Notes under the pieces: generated by a model
The model's input: the letters and a program-made list of their open reading frames with translations, nothing else
Databases searched by the model: none
Told to the model about the DNA's origin: nothing
Assembly: GCF_003265705.1 (NCBI RefSeq)
Contig: NW_020312968.1
Location: forward strand, 3,904,935 to 3,968,934
Reading direction: 5' to 3'
Length of the DNA: 64,000 bases
Source: Callorhinus ursinus
Taxonomy: Eukaryota; Chordata; Mammalia; Carnivora; Otariidae
Shown: in pieces, positions 45,401-57,767 of the stretch
Layout of the letters: the number at the start of each line of letters is the position of its first letter
Position numbering within the stretch: position 1 is the first letter of the stretch
Made by a program: the position numbers and the translations under genes

Positions 45401-45449
45401 ATCTCATCACATCAGTTGGGTGAATTGTGCCCTAGAAGGTGATCATGGT
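42430..45449. other. Upstream flank: MIR fragment, palindrome, otherwise unrecognised
   Basis: A partial reversed MIR is at 42430-42500 ('AATATGCCAGGCACTGAGCC'). A T run at 43487-43500 and a (TG)n run at 44680-44697 are present. The palindrome at 43083-43110 has its own entry. I see nothing else. Confidence 0.5.
43083..43110. promoter_or_regulatory. 28-bp palindrome with two inverted ETS-like sites
   Basis: ACTTCCTTCATAT (43083-43095) and its exact reverse complement ATATGAAGGAAGT (43098-43110) are separated by AC. The stem extends outward with GGGTG (43078-43082) pairing CACCC (43113-43117) across a 2-nt bulge. Each arm holds the ETS-type core AGGAAGT. The symmetry is seen; protein binding is inferred. 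Confidence 0.6.
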
Positions 45450-45670
45450 GACCATTATTGAGAGAGCATTATTGATACAGCCTTTGTACAGCCTTTCCGA
45501 AGTTCCTTCCAGTTATTATCATACTTACTTCTCACAGTGACACGCCAAGTGATGTCATTAACTTAACACCGTGGTGTTGAAATGATCTCCCCAGCTGCAC
45601 CCAGCTAGTCAGTGAGAGCACGTGGTCTGAATCCAGGTGTTCCAAATCCTGTATTTCGGCCAAGCCCACC
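45450..45670 (-). repeat. MIR
   Basis: 'TTATCATACTTACTTCTCAC', 'CTGCACCCAGCTAGTCAGTG' and 'TCTGAATCCAGGTGTTCCAA' are in reversed MIR order. Confidence 0.7.
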
Positions 45671-46789
45671 CTCCCAGAGTTACAGCAAAGTCTCTACAAA
45701 GGTAAGCCTTCCAATATATATACTTCTGTCCCTGTGCATTTATCAGTCACTGGCTGTGGAAAATTCTCGTGTTATTGATTGACGAAGAGAGACTAGAAAA
45801 TTCAAAGCCAAGAGCCTTCCTTCAGGGCTTCCTGAGTCTGTCATCAGGCTGCAGGGACCTCTCCCCACTCCTCTCGTCTCTCCTCACCTCAAAGTCCAGT
45901 CATTTCTCAGTTCCGTCCCCAGATGCAGATCCAAATCAACACTGCCCCATAAGTTTCTAGGAAGAAAGCATACGTGTGATTGGTTGTGTCTACAAAGGCT
46001 TTACTCCTTTCCCAACTGAATTCAGGGGTCTTCTTTTCACTTGCTAATTATCCATATCCTACAAACTACAGATGTGAGTTACTGCAATGTGCTCATGATG
46101 ATGAAATATCATTACTTTTATCAGAAGCAATTGTGAAGTCTTACTGGAATTCATGATAAGTGACACGCTTGTAAAGGATCCTTGTAATGATCCCAGTTAC
46201 ATGCTTGTCTTATAAGCGGTTCAATTATCTATCACTTGATGGCCAAAGGTGAATTTGTAGAATTGGACTCTCCCTCTCCTTATATCAATTATACCTCAAT
46301 AAAGCGATTTCAAACATCGTGTTCTCCTACCACACACACAGCCGACACACATAATTATTAGTAGAACTTTGAGAACCACAGAAAAAGATGCATGCAAAAG
46401 TAACAGGATATGTGTCTGATGCCACAAGTGAAATTCATCATGGGTGATGCAGCATGAACTGAATCTCCTTCTTTCCCGTATGGCAAATTTCATTTCTTCA
46501 TCCCACATTATCCCAATCTTCTTCACATATCTCCCTTTGTTCCAAGTTTCCTATCAGTTTGTCTATTCATCACATGTTACTTTCCATCACTGTGATCTCC
46601 ATAAATAATAATAAGAGAAAAACATTTGGAATGGTCTGGAAACAGGAAAAATAGAGCAATGTTTCCATTGCTGAAACATAGCTATTTTCATATTTATGTA
46701 CTCCCTCCTCATATTGGTCTGAAAACCGTATCTTTATTAAATTATAAACATAATACATACCCACTTTAACATACTGCATTTTTCACATA
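45671..46789. other. Upstream flank with no recognised element
   Basis: AT-rich. A possible L1 tail word, 'TTATACCTCAATAAAG', at 46287-46303 is too short to call. Confidence 0.45.
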
Positions 46790-47000
46790 ATTTATTATTA
46801 TAAATATCTCTCTATGGTCTTTGTTATTAGCATTTTAATGACGATAATCCATTGGGTTGATGCATCATAATTAACTAAACTCTGTTGTAAGACATTTAAA
46901 TTGTTTCCAATTTTTCCTTGTTGTAAATAATACTGCAGAGAATATCTTCATGAATAAAGGCTGTGTGTGTTTTAGATTTTTTTCCTTAGGATGAATTAAC
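46790..47000 (-). repeat. Old L1-like fragment, reverse
   Basis: 'AAATTGTTTCCAATTTTTCC', 'AATAATACTGCAGAGAATAT' and 'CTTAGGATGAATTAACATCC' resemble a reversed L1M segment. Confidence 0.55.
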
Positions 47001-47178
47001 ATCCATTCAGTCTCCCATACTCCAAAAATTCAAGAATGGTTTGTAGCCTCAAACTCTACAGGAACCAGGCATGTAATTTGAACAATTGAAGTGGCCCAAT
47101 AAATATGGTGAATAAGTTAGTTCTTATCTCAGCTCTGATAGCATTCCCCAAATCTACTGCCCTAACAATATTGATGCT

Positions 47179-47250
47179 TCCATCTGTCCACCCATCCATT
47201 TAGTCATCTATCCATTCATCCATCCATACTTCTGTCTGTCCATCAGTCAG
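47179..47250. repeat. Degenerate (CCAT)n / (CTGT)n simple repeat
   Basis: Imperfect CCAT and CTGT tetranucleotide units directly left of the solo LTR. Confidence 0.8.
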
Positions 47251-47260
47251 TCAATGCTGG

Positions 47261-47652
47261 TGTTAAAGACAAGACAACAGGTCCAAAATGAAGTTACTTA
47301 TGCTAAGCCCCACATCAACAAACTGAGACTTAACTCAATTACAGTTTCAGGTCTCCCAGAAATGAAATCTTAAACCAATCAGGAATCACCTGATCAGCAT
47401 TAGTTAGGTCATCTGCCTGATAAACCCCTGCCATTCCCTAAAGGAAAGTGACCTTGCAATAACCAACCACTTTTTGTCTCTTACAACTTCCTTATTCCTG
47501 CTCCCTTTTGCCTATAAAAGTCTGTCATTTTGTCCATCTCCTCAGAGCTTTTTTTCTGTCTGCTAGGTTGGATGCTGCCCAATTCATAAATTGATGAATA
47601 AAGCCAATAAGGTCTATAAATTTACTCAGTAGAATTTTTTTTTTTTTTAACA
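47261..47652 (+). mobile_element. Solo LTR of an endogenous retrovirus-like element
   Basis: Boundaries are unusually clear. The element starts TGTTAA and ends TTAACA, perfect 6-bp inverted ends with TG...CA termini, flanked by CTGG at 47257-47260 and 47653-47656 (4-bp target duplication, as in gammaretrovirus-like ERV1 elements). A TATAAAAG box lies at 47513-47520 and an AATAAA at 47597-47602, in the order expected of U3 and R. A T run precedes the 3' end. No internal retroviral genes are present, so it is a recombined solo LTR. I recognise the type but not the exact family name. Confidence 0.85.
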
Positions 47653-49389
47653 CTGGGTTAGGTGCTATGATCAATGACTAATATAGAAGTCACAATTTCA
47701 CAAAGCTTTAAGCCATTTGGTGAAACTCTTGAATTGTTATTATTTAATTTGCTTGATTGTCAGTGCTAAGTGCTGACACTCAGAGGTGTTGAGGGAATGA
47801 GGAAGATGCCTCTTGAGTGATCTAGGCAATTTCGTGGAGAAAATAGGGCTTGAGGTAAATTTTAAAAGACCGTTTGGGGGTTGAATTTGAATAGAATAAA
47901 AGTAACATAGGATTCTGGCAATTGGTACACTTCTCAGTGCCATTTACTGGGGATCTTGAGAATTTTTTTATACCTTTGACCAAAGTTTTCCACCTCTTCA
48001 AGTTGAAAAATACCAAATAATCCCTCTTCAACCAATGAGAATCTTTATGACTTTGTGTCTTCCCTTAAGTGTAAAAGTCAATTTCTGAGCAAAGTATGAG
48101 GATCTACACTCTTGATGGGATTAGGGGGAAATGAGTCTGTTCTCTGAGACATTTAAAATCCATTAAAAGTAATCTCCTAGTCCTCAACATATGGAGAAAA
48201 TCAGGCTGGGGTAGGAAAATGGAATACCATGAACCTTGCCCATAAAGGTTGCCAGTCTGCCAGCAATACCCCCCCAAATGCAGGTTTTGGCTTCTACAGT
48301 AACCAGAGAACAAGGACATGTTTCCAATGAGTTCCAGCCTTCTGAAGGATGCTTGATGGGTCTATAAAGTAATTTAAACTTTACTCAAAACTCTGCAATC
48401 TAATCAATAATACCAGAGGCCTTACTCAAACGAGACAGTCAACAAAAATCACCAGTTTCCTGCCTAACCAAAAAACAGCCATTTCCCCTATCCCTTCGGG
48501 TCTCCTTCATGTGGGTTTTCTCCTTAAAGAGCAAATGCATTGGAAGTTTCAAGTGTTTTCTCTAAGAACGTGAAGTTCTTTCTTTATACTCTTCCCTCCT
48601 CTTCTGTGTAAAGTCTTTAACACTGCTTCTGTGCAGCTTTAATTTAATTTCTTCACTGCATTATTTAAAGAAGACCGTTCTGGGGATGCAGTATGCATGA
48701 AGGAAGTATGACTCCATGTAAAATTGAAGGAAGCTGGGTAACACTGCACTGTAGCACGTTATTTAGTACAGGATAGTTTGCAGCCTCTAATCATCTTTTA
48801 TTTTAATGTATCCTCCTGCCAATATGGACTAGATGATCATTTTGCTTGCTATGTCAGATAAATATCAATGAAGAAAAGACTTTCAGTTGCTTGAAGAGAG
48901 GTGACATAGGTGAAAGTATATCATTCTTTTCTTTTAAGATCATTTAGAAATGGGCCAAGATAAAGGCAAGACTAGAAATGCTGACCCCAGCATTTAAATA
49001 TAGAGATTTCTTTGACTCTTCCTCCCAACATAAAAATAAAATGGAACATCAGTAGCATTGGAACACAAGTATGGTTTGTAAAAATGCATGACTGTCTTAT
49101 AGGACATCCTCACAAATAAAAAGTCCTTTCTCTGATTGAATCAGTATAAGTTTATTGTAGAAAACAGTAAAATAAATAAAAGTATTCCATAACCCCCTCC
49201 CATCCTAAAACACTACTAATACGTTTTAATCCCTTCTTCTCTCTCTCTTCCTCTTTTGATCGATACACAGGTAGATAGAGATATATGTGCATAGATAAAG
49301 ATAGATATCCAATATATATCAAATTATCTATGTATCTTACACACATACATACATATTCATACATATATACATACACCTGTAGTTGTATC
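47653..49389. other. Upstream flank with no recognised element
   Basis: AT-rich sequence. A degenerate GATA/ATAC simple repeat starts at about 49255 and runs to about 49380. No exon or repeat family is named. Confidence 0.45.
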
Positions 49390-49660
49390 CTAATTTAACA
49401 TTTTAGTTACTTTATTTGTACTTCCATATTTCAAGTATATTTTATCTCCCCATTTATTTTTTTAAATATATCTTTTCATGGCTACAAAAAAAGTCTATCA
49501 TGTGGATATATTACACCCACACACACAGTATATATACACATACATAACCATTACTCTATTGTGGACAATTTAAGCCATTTCCAATTGGGGATATATTACA
49601 GATAATACGGTATTGACAATGTATAGAGGTACATCTTTTTGGTCATAAGCTATCAAAGTC
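49390..49660 (-). repeat. Old L1-like fragment, reverse
   Basis: 'TCTTTTCATGGCTACAAAAA', 'AATTTAAGCCATTTCCAATT' and the following AT-rich words resemble reversed L1M. Weak. Confidence 0.4.
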
Positions 49661-49784
49661 AAATGATTTTCACAGAGGAAATTTCACAGTCTCATAATGA
49701 CCCATGGCATAGCCTGACTCTACATGGAAATCACAAAATGCCAAAAAAATCTATAATGAAGGTATATTGCATGATCTTAATACT

Positions 49785-49965
49785 GTGGATTCTGAAATCA
49801 CACCGCCTAGGTTCAAACACCAAATTTACTGCTTCTGTTATCTTGGGTAAATTCCTCAAACTTTTTCTGCCTATATCTTTATCTATAAAATGGGTATCAT
49901 TCTAGGATCTACTTCATAAGTCTATTGAAATGATTAAATCATTTATAAAAAGGGATTTAGCATGT
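49785..49965 (+). repeat. MIR
   Basis: 'CACCGCCTAGGTTCAAACAC', 'TATCTTGGGTAAATTCCTCA', 'TCTATAAAATGGGTATCATT' and 'TATTGAAATGATTAAATCAT' cover most of the forward MIR. Confidence 0.85.
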
Positions 49966-52900
49966 TACTTCACATTGTAGTTTAATAGGAATTAGCAGTA
50001 AATGATATTTTTATTAATATCATAGTCTATGAAATACACCAAAATACCTCTAAATATATACCATCAAGTGGTATTCCAATTTCTCCCTGCAAGTATTTTA
50101 ACAATTTTTCATTAGAGCACATAAGAAAAAAGAATTACTCAACATTTACAGTCTATTTTATTGATTTGGTTAGCATGCCAGCTAACACTTACCTACTTTG
50201 TCATGTTACACCACAAATACTCAAATCCAATAGACTCATTGGGTAATATTATGCAGGGATTATGGCACAGAGTCAACCTCTGTAGCTGATGCTTTCTGAA
50301 TTGCCCAGATCTACATATACCCCTTCCATGCAGTACCTACTGAGAATTTTTCTAAGTGGGCTAGGGATCTAAGATATAAATACTAGCACGTACTGTCAGA
50401 GGTCATAGATGAGTAAACCTGCCTTCTCTTTGAGACTAGATTCATTTTGGAGGTTCTGTATGCAGTAAGGAGTGGTTGGCTGTGGCCAAGTGTCAGAGTG
50501 ATGCCAAATGGCCCCTTTGGAGAGCTGACTGGATAAAGCAATTTCAACAGATGGACAGATAGGCATTTCACATGCTGCAGAAGTCAGGATGTTCACAGGG
50601 TTCTTCCCACCACCTGGAACTTCCTCCACCCTCCGCATCATCATTTGGTGATGAATTTTCAAAATTCACTCAAGGTATCAGTTTTGGCAAAAAGCCTTTC
50701 CCGAAACTTTGTCCTCCCTTACCTGCAGCAAACTGCACTGTAGCCAACTCTATGCCTTTCTATTCCTGCTTCTCCCTCCGGCTACCTACCCACCCACCCA
50801 CCTACGCGTGCACGCGCACGACCGCGCCCGCGCACACGCACAGTGAACTTAAAACTCCTGAAGACATATAGCATGTCCAATTCTCTTTTCTATCCTAAGT
50901 AACACACGTGTTAGGTGCCTAGTATCTGCCTGTTGAATGAATGGCCATCAGGCTCACATCAATTCCAGGAGATGTGCTGATAAAAGTAATATTGATAGGG
51001 ATTAAAAAGTGTGTGTCTTTTGAAGGATTTATAAATGGAATTATATACCTGGGATATGCCTCAAAAGAATCTAGCTTTCCTGGGGGGTGCCGGAGGAGTG
51101 GTGACAGAAATCGTAGGTATTAATGACAAAAAACTGGCCACATATTGATAATCATCAAGGCTAGGTGATAAATAAGGAAGAGTCAAATGAACTACTCTAT
51201 CTACATTTCTACTTGAAAGTTTCAATTTTGCATTTGAAAATTTTCATAAAATAACTATATATATAGCATACACACACACATTTATATGTATATGTCTATA
51301 TACACACACAACCACAAAACACACCACATAAAAGCACATCCTAAGAATACTGACTTTATAAAGTTAGTATCTTAAAGGAGGGCATACATTGGTGGAATTT
51401 TATTTTTACAGCACATCACTGCTGTGTTTGGGAAAATATGATTTGAACAAGGTCCAAGTAGAGTTTGTTCTGCTACGAGAGGCTAACCACCACTGTACTT
51501 CGGCCAAAACTGGTGGGATTACAAGAGCTGGGTGGATAAAAGTCTCCTTTATACGAGGACCCAAAGGCAGACGTTGAACCAAAAATAAGAAGAAAGAGAA
51601 ACAAACTCCGAACTACAGAACGAAAAAGAAACAAACTATAAGCTTCCAACGTTTAAAATCTCGCCAATAAAACTCATCTGCAAAGTGCCGGGGGATGACA
51701 CCATGGCCAAGGTGGCAGCCTTTGTGTTTATGTTGGCCGCTTTGTTCCCCTAAACACCTTAGACATCTCTAATTAATCCCTTTGGAGCAGCGGCAGCTGG
51801 AATTCGCAGCTCACAGTCTTGCCAGCCAAATGTGATCCTGAGCCACTGCACGTACGTGTGAAGGGACATTATCGCCCTTCAGATTTAAGAATAACTGTCT
51901 AATCTATGAGGCCGAGAGGTCTCTACTCTTGTCTGCACCTTAAAATCAATTCAACCAGAGAACTGGAATGGGGCATAGACATTTTGATAAGTTGCCCCAG
52001 ATGATTCTACTTTGTTAGACCAATCCCCCCCAAAGCTGAAAGACAGCAGCCCCAAGACATCAGTCGTGTTGGGGAATGAGAAGAGGAAATTGTGCAACTG
52101 GCCACTGGAGCGGATGCTGCGGGGTGCTGCTCAGGTTATCCGCTCCCCACCCCAGCCCTCCAGGACCAAGGCATTCATTCTCTGAGTGTCCCTTCCAAGA
52201 CTGTTGGCTCCTCGAGGCTCCCTTCACACCCGATTCCTTCCTAGGAATTGCCTCAACCCAAGGAAGCTGCCCCATCCAAGGGTGCATCCCTCCCCACAGG
52301 TGGCCCATATCCAATCTCTGCGCAGGTAGAAAGGCATGGTCCCCTTGCTTCAGTCTGGAACATCTCTGAAGGGCCATCCCTGCTTCCGCGCTCTGCATGG
52401 GATTAGCTGAGCCTCTGGTGTAACTACACTGCAGGTCAGTTCTCCCCCCACCCCCCGAAGCCTTCCCCGAAGGGCCTCTGCTTCCCAGTGTTTTCCAACT
52501 CCCTTATGGACATGTTTTGCATTGCCCTCCCCAGTGAACCAGCTCCCTGGAAATCTCCACCCTGGAGGCTGTTCCCCAGCACCCCTGACCAAGAGGGTAA
52601 GGGTAATGGGGGCTTCGCTGGAATGCTGGCCAGCCTGAGTGCTACCCATCTGCATCTGGTGGGGACAAGAAGTCTTGGTATTTGCTTTGCTCCAAGTGAT
52701 TATTTACAAAATCAACTCAGCACTAGATTAGAGCTGCTTTTCCAAAAGTCTCATCATTTCTCCTAGTTATAATAAATGGAAAACTCAAGGCTATGATCCA
52801 TAATTAATGGATGCAAAATATCATAAGTCTGAGAAACTTTTATCTATGTGCTCCAAGTCAGTCAAAGGAAAGTCATCGTGAACAACTACAGATGTCCTTT

Positions 52901-53509
52901 TTCTCCGATGTCGCCAGAACCGTTGTGTGATATCTGGGTATTTTTTGGACCGGTCAGCTTCCTCTTTCCCCGGTGTGCATCCCTTAAGGCTCTCTGATGC
53001 TGCTTTGTTCTTTTTCCAGATCCTCCCTTCCTGGCTTTTCATTGCCTCGTGGTCAAAGCAGGCAGAGCCCGATGGAGGCTTCTGCTGGGAAGGCCTGTGA
53101 GGAATAGATCTGTTGGTTCATGGAAGCCTAACAAGGTAGTCACAGGGGATGGTAGCCGCTGAGTGTGTAGATCTGCCCGACTTGGACGTTATTCTCAGTA
53201 GAAACTCTGATTTGTAGACTTGAAGTTGTATGATAGACTCGGGGGTAAGGAGCATGGGGATGAGAAGTGTGTATTTGGGGATCCGAGAATTAATGTCTTT
53301 CTCTCCCCTCAGTGCTGACTGAAATCTGTACAGAATAGGCTGTGTTGGGGACGGGCTCTCTTCACTAGCTTATGAGATCCAAGATGTTGTCATTTTCTTC
53401 ACTTTGATAAGTGACTTTCAAGTTGTACCCAGTCACAGAACAAAGAGGGCTGTGACTTGTGTTTTACAACTTGGTAGGTAACTTAATTTACTCTAGCCCT
53501 TGCTTATCA
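49966..53509. other. Upstream flank, largely unrecognised; candidate regulatory block at 51655-51945
   Basis: Contains (CCCA)n followed by an alternating pyrimidine-purine CG/CA tract (50783-50843) and AT/CA simple repeats at 51250-51330. The 51655-51945 segment is non-repetitive with TAATTA and CTTTGTT words. Frames at 52060-52766 have no known domain. Confidence 0.45.
50783..50843. repeat. (CCCA)n and alternating CG/CA purine-pyrimidine tract
   Basis: CTACC and CCCA units lead into ACGCGTGCACGCGCACG (50804-50820) and CCGCGCCCGCGCACACGCA. CpG-dense in otherwise CpG-poor DNA, with Z-DNA-favouring alternation. Confidence 0.85.
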
Positions 53510-53708
53510 GTGTGTGGTTTATGAGCCCACAGCAGTGACATCACCTGAGAGCTTGTGAGAAGTGCAGATTTTTGGCCCCAGGTCTACTCAATCAGAACGT
53601 GCTTTTTTTTTTTTTTTTTTTTTTAAACAAGACGAGTCTGTAGTTCTGGGAGACTCCCAGGTGATACTGATGCTCTGCTCCCCAGGACACATTTTGAGTA
53701 GCAAGGCC
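53510..53708. repeat. MER20-like remnant containing a T run
   Basis: 'GTGACATCACCTGAGAGCTT', 'GGTCTACTCAATCAGAACGT', a T run at 53604-53625, then 'CCCAGGTGATACTGATGCTC'. The T run interrupts the usual middle of the element. Confidence 0.65.
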
Positions 53709-54164
53709 CTAGAGAGTTCCATCATGTTTCTAGTACTTACAAATGTTATCCTTTCTCGGATGCTGGGTTGTGGGTGTGTCCTGCTGTATCCCTTAGTGCT
53801 GTGTCTGGCCCTACCCGTTTGCCACAACAAGCCAGAAACCTATGAAAGACAAGTAGATAAGCAGCAGCATCCGTGTGGTCACAGGGGTAGCTGTTCCCAA
53901 AGAGATGAACAGAGTCCTTGCCTTGGGGGCCAAACCGATGTCAGGTGTAAGGGACGTAGCCTGTAGCTCATCTCCAAGAAATGATTAATTGCCTCATAGA
54001 GAAAGTTCAAGAACTAGCTGTCACATGGAGGAGAATGTTGCCCACCCAAACCCGAGAACTGCATCTCCACCAGCTCCGTCCAGAGGCAGCAGGAAGTGAA
54101 GCCTCCGGGGGGAAGAAGTCACACCAGTGAGGGTATTCCTTAAACTTCTAAAACAGAAAGAAAA

Positions 54165-54300
54165 AGCTCTTGACTGGGAGACAGGAGACCTGGGTACTGG
54201 ATCTGCCTCAGTCACCAACCAGATAGAAACACTGACAAGTTACTTGTCCTAACTGGGCTTCAGTTACCTCCTCTGTGGAGGGCGGGGGTTTCCTGAGATC
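54165..54300 (+). repeat. MIR
   Basis: 'GGAGACCTGGGTACTGGATC', 'ACAAGTTACTTGTCCTAACT' and 'GGGCTTCAGTTACCTCCTCT' match the forward MIR. Confidence 0.8.
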
Positions 54301-56199
54301 TTCCAGCTCTTCAGCATCTAAGGACTCAGATGCTCTAGAATTGGCTGCAAAAACTGCTCTTGCCACAAGAGGGAGTTCTCTCTCTGAAATCCTCCAAATT
54401 CTGTCTTGACGACATGATTTAGGCAAAGCATAATATTTGAGCACCCTGAACTAAATGGTCTTTCATAAACAATTAAAATAGATTAAAAGGCTCATTAATT
54501 TTTTAAACTGAGATTAAATCAAGACTAATTCCCTGCTTGAACAAAGCAAAAAAGGAGACTATTTAGACTGACAGGGCAGTCAACAAAAACACAGATTGAG
54601 AGTCTACAAATATAACAAAAAAGAATAGTCCTAACTTCCCTGCTCAGCTTCATTAAGAATTCGAGTCCTCTTCAAGTGGTTCTTTCCTTCTTTACAGCCT
54701 GGCAATCCTAGGGGTGGCCTGGCCCTACGATAGAGTTGTATGTGCCTGAGAATAAATAATGGGACTCAAGGTGTGTACATGCCAACAAGAAATTCTGGCC
54801 AGGAGTAAACTGTGCAGAAAGTCATGGGGGCGGGGGGCACTGTTTGTAGAATTCCAAACATCTGCCTGAAAAGTGAACTATCCCATCAAGTTTCAACATA
54901 CTGCCTCCACAAGAGATGTTTTCAAATACCTGAATGTTAGGTGTCATGTGAACTCAGTGGCCACCAGCGGAGCTAAGAGTTTCCTCCATCTGTCCTGGAT
55001 CACCCAGATCCTAGTCTGTAAGTGATCTCACCCTTTTTTCTTTCATTGTTCCTCTGTCTTTCCGGAGTTTTCCAGGCTGAAGTTGGTTGATCTGCCTCCA
55101 CGAGGTAGAGGGCAGAACATGGGATGTGAAATTTTGGCTAGGCTGGGAGAGGAAATGGCGGACTGAATGACTTTTGGTGGGCTTCAAATGACATCTCTCT
55201 GCCCTGCCTCTGACTAGAGGGTGTGTCTCCCAAGAATTGTGCTGGAAGGCTCTCTCAAGGTCATCTAGTTCAACAGTCCCCAAAGTTCAAAGAGTCTTCT
55301 ATTCATACAACGGAAATACTGTTTTAGCTTATGCATGGACAATGATAATAATATTGACTCACAGAGGGAAAAGGGATATTCCCTTTTAGTTCTCAAGAGT
55401 TCCTTCTAATGGCCTCAAGGAAGATCTCTGTCTTAGGCTGGGATGTTTCTGAAGCTGGTCTAACGGTTGCCAATTTCTCATTTTAACCATGTAAGTGAAG
55501 ACCTCAGAAATCAGAGCCTTCAGCAGACAACCCTATCTAGCTACAATATGATGGTATTGCTTGATTTATGCTATTGATTTTTTTATGATAGCGTTCTATT
55601 TATGGCAATGATATTGGTTTTCCATCCACAGTGACATCAAATTTGTTTTAAGTAAAATTTAAGTAAAAATGTGAGTTGATTTAAAGAAGAATCTTGGGTA
55701 AGTGATAGTATTAGGAGGTGTGCAGACAAGGCAAAAATTGTGCAGACAGTACCAGGAGGTAGAGGGCCTTGACAGTAAACACCTAGCTCGATCGTTGACT
55801 CTGTTGCAAGTTCTCGAATTTGTGTATCTTGTTCTATGATGGGATGACCACTAATGAGTTACTTTAGTCAGGCTGACACAGAAAAACAAATGTGCCCTAA
55901 TTTTCTTTCAACTAGTCAAGTTTTTACTTCATTACATATATTAAATAACTCATATTGCTCCTTGGAGACAAACAGTGGAGAGAGGAAAATTCCTTTTGTG
56001 CCAAATAATACAGTTTTATGTTAAGTCCCATTGCAGCCCACGGGCAAAATCCCGTAGCTGCCAATGCCATTTCAAAGAAAGTTCTCTATTTCCATATCCC
56101 CGTAGCTCAGAGTTAATAGTACTTGGTTTACCTAATTACAACAAATTCTTTCCAATAATAATCCTTACAACTAGTGCTTTCTCTGGCCTTGAGCCAGTC
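54301..56199. other. Upstream flank with no recognised element
   Basis: Unique-looking, AT-rich at 54440-54640 and 55560-55990. I see no repeat family or exon. Confidence 0.45.
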
Positions 56200-56420
56200 G
56201 CTCAATAAAGCAAAGCCCCAACTGTTATTTCCTTCGGGCAGGAAATCCTTTCTCTATTACCTCGGATATTTCTTATAATTTTGTTTGTATGTTTATCATA
56301 TCCAGTACAATCATACTCCTTGAATTGTGTCAGCTCCTTGAAGGCAGGGCTCTCTGTTTTGGTCACTGCTTGGAACAGTGCCTGATCTCCAATAAACATT
56401 TGTTGATTAACAGAGAGATG
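56200..56420 (+). repeat. L2 3' end
   Basis: 'TCAGCTCCTTGAAGGCAGGG', 'GGAACAGTGCCTGATCTCCA' and 'ATAAACATTTGTTGATTAAC' are the L2 tail. Confidence 0.8.
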
Positions 56421-57410
56421 AATTAACTGCACTGATGGAAACAAGTCTTGATTTGGGGGAATTGCCTGTTTATGTAAAGCCAACTGGAACATCTGCTCTG
56501 TGTAGGTGCACATCACAGAAGCAGCTTTCATCTTCAAGAGCGAGATAAAGGACATACTAGTGATGCAGGTTATGCTTGGCTTGGGAAATCATGAATTCCA
56601 AAGAGTGTCAAAGGTTATCTCCTCTGTATTGAACAGTGAAACCATCCTGGGTGGAAAAATGCCTAATAATTGTCCAAGGCCATCAGGAGAGTAGGTTGGT
56701 TGGCCACTCACTGCACGTTGCCAACAGGTAAGTGTTCTTCCTGTGAAATCATACAGCATTATCAAAACCTCCTGCAGTTATGATTTTTGTTTTTGCATTG
56801 TTTTAGCTAAACGTTCAATTGATTTAATGCCCATGTTGGATTTCATATTGCCAACCCAAACAGTTCACATTTACTTCAATGGAAAATATAAAAGCAACAG
56901 GAAAATGCAGGGTCACAGATAGAATTGTTGGTTTAGAAGAGCCTGGTCCCTTGAATCTCCCCCGTGGCCACAGCACTTTGTTTTCTCAGCAGATATTTAT
57001 GTGCCAGAGAACACTGGCCATCCAACATGGAGTCCTTGCCCTCAAGAAATGTATTCAAAGCTGAATTGGAAGACAGACAGGTGAGCCAATAACTCTAATT
57101 CATGTGTGTCATAGATCCTATCAGAAGAGCAAACACATGGAGTTGGGGGAACTTGTGGAAGGGCTTGTACCCAGTCCCTGTGTGAATAGTGGATACCGGG
57201 GGACCAGGAAGAGCCTCTGGGATGATGTTAATAACCTAAACATCTTGTAGGACTTAGCCAGGGAAGATGAGCAAAATGTTCCTGGCAGAGCATGCCTCCC
57301 TTAAACAGTTCTCGCCATGTTTCCATTCTCAGGGTTGCCTTCTGCTTTGCTCTGTGCTGTGTTTCTCTCTGTGCAGTTTCATGGGTCATTGCAGAAGAAG
57401 GAAAGATCAT
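56421..57410. other. Upstream flank with a faint ancient-repeat motif
   Basis: 'TATTTATGTGCCAGAGAACA' then 'TCCTTGCCCTCAAGAAATGT' (56995-57060) is a decayed ancient-repeat motif. Nothing else recognised. Confidence 0.4.
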
Positions 57411-57767
57411 TGCTGTGGACTGTATGTTTGGGTCCCTTCCAAATTCACATGTTGAAATCCTAAACCTCAATGCAGTGATCTTTGGAGGTGGGGCCTTTGG
57501 GAGGTAACTAGGTCACGAAGGTGGAGCCCTCCTAAAAGGGATTAGCGCCCTCTTAAGAAGACAGGAGAGTCATGATGTCTCCCACCATGTGGGGATACAG
57601 CAAGAAGGCAGGCATCTGCAAACCGGAAAGCAGGTCCTCAGGAGCCACTGAATCTGCAGTCACCTTGAGCTTGAACATCCCAACCTCCAGAACTGTGAGA
57701 AATAAACATTTGTAGTCCAAGCTACCCACTCTATGGTATTTGTTATAGGAGTCCCCGCTGACTCAGT
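57411..57767 (+). mobile_element. MaLR (MST/MLT1-type) solo LTR
   Basis: Starts 'TGCTGTGGACTGTATGTTTG', then 'GGAGGTGGGGCCTTTGGGAG', 'CCACCATGTGGGGATACAGC', 'CTCCAGAACTGTGAGAAATA' (with AATAAA) and 'CTCTATGGTATTTGTTATAG'. Possible target duplication GATCAT (57405-57410) versus GATGAT (57768-57773), one mismatch. No internal region. Confidence 0.9.

Noticed and set aside
47179..47250. CRISPR-like or satellite array
   Set aside because: Only short imperfect tetranucleotide units; no spacer structure, and the host is a mammal.
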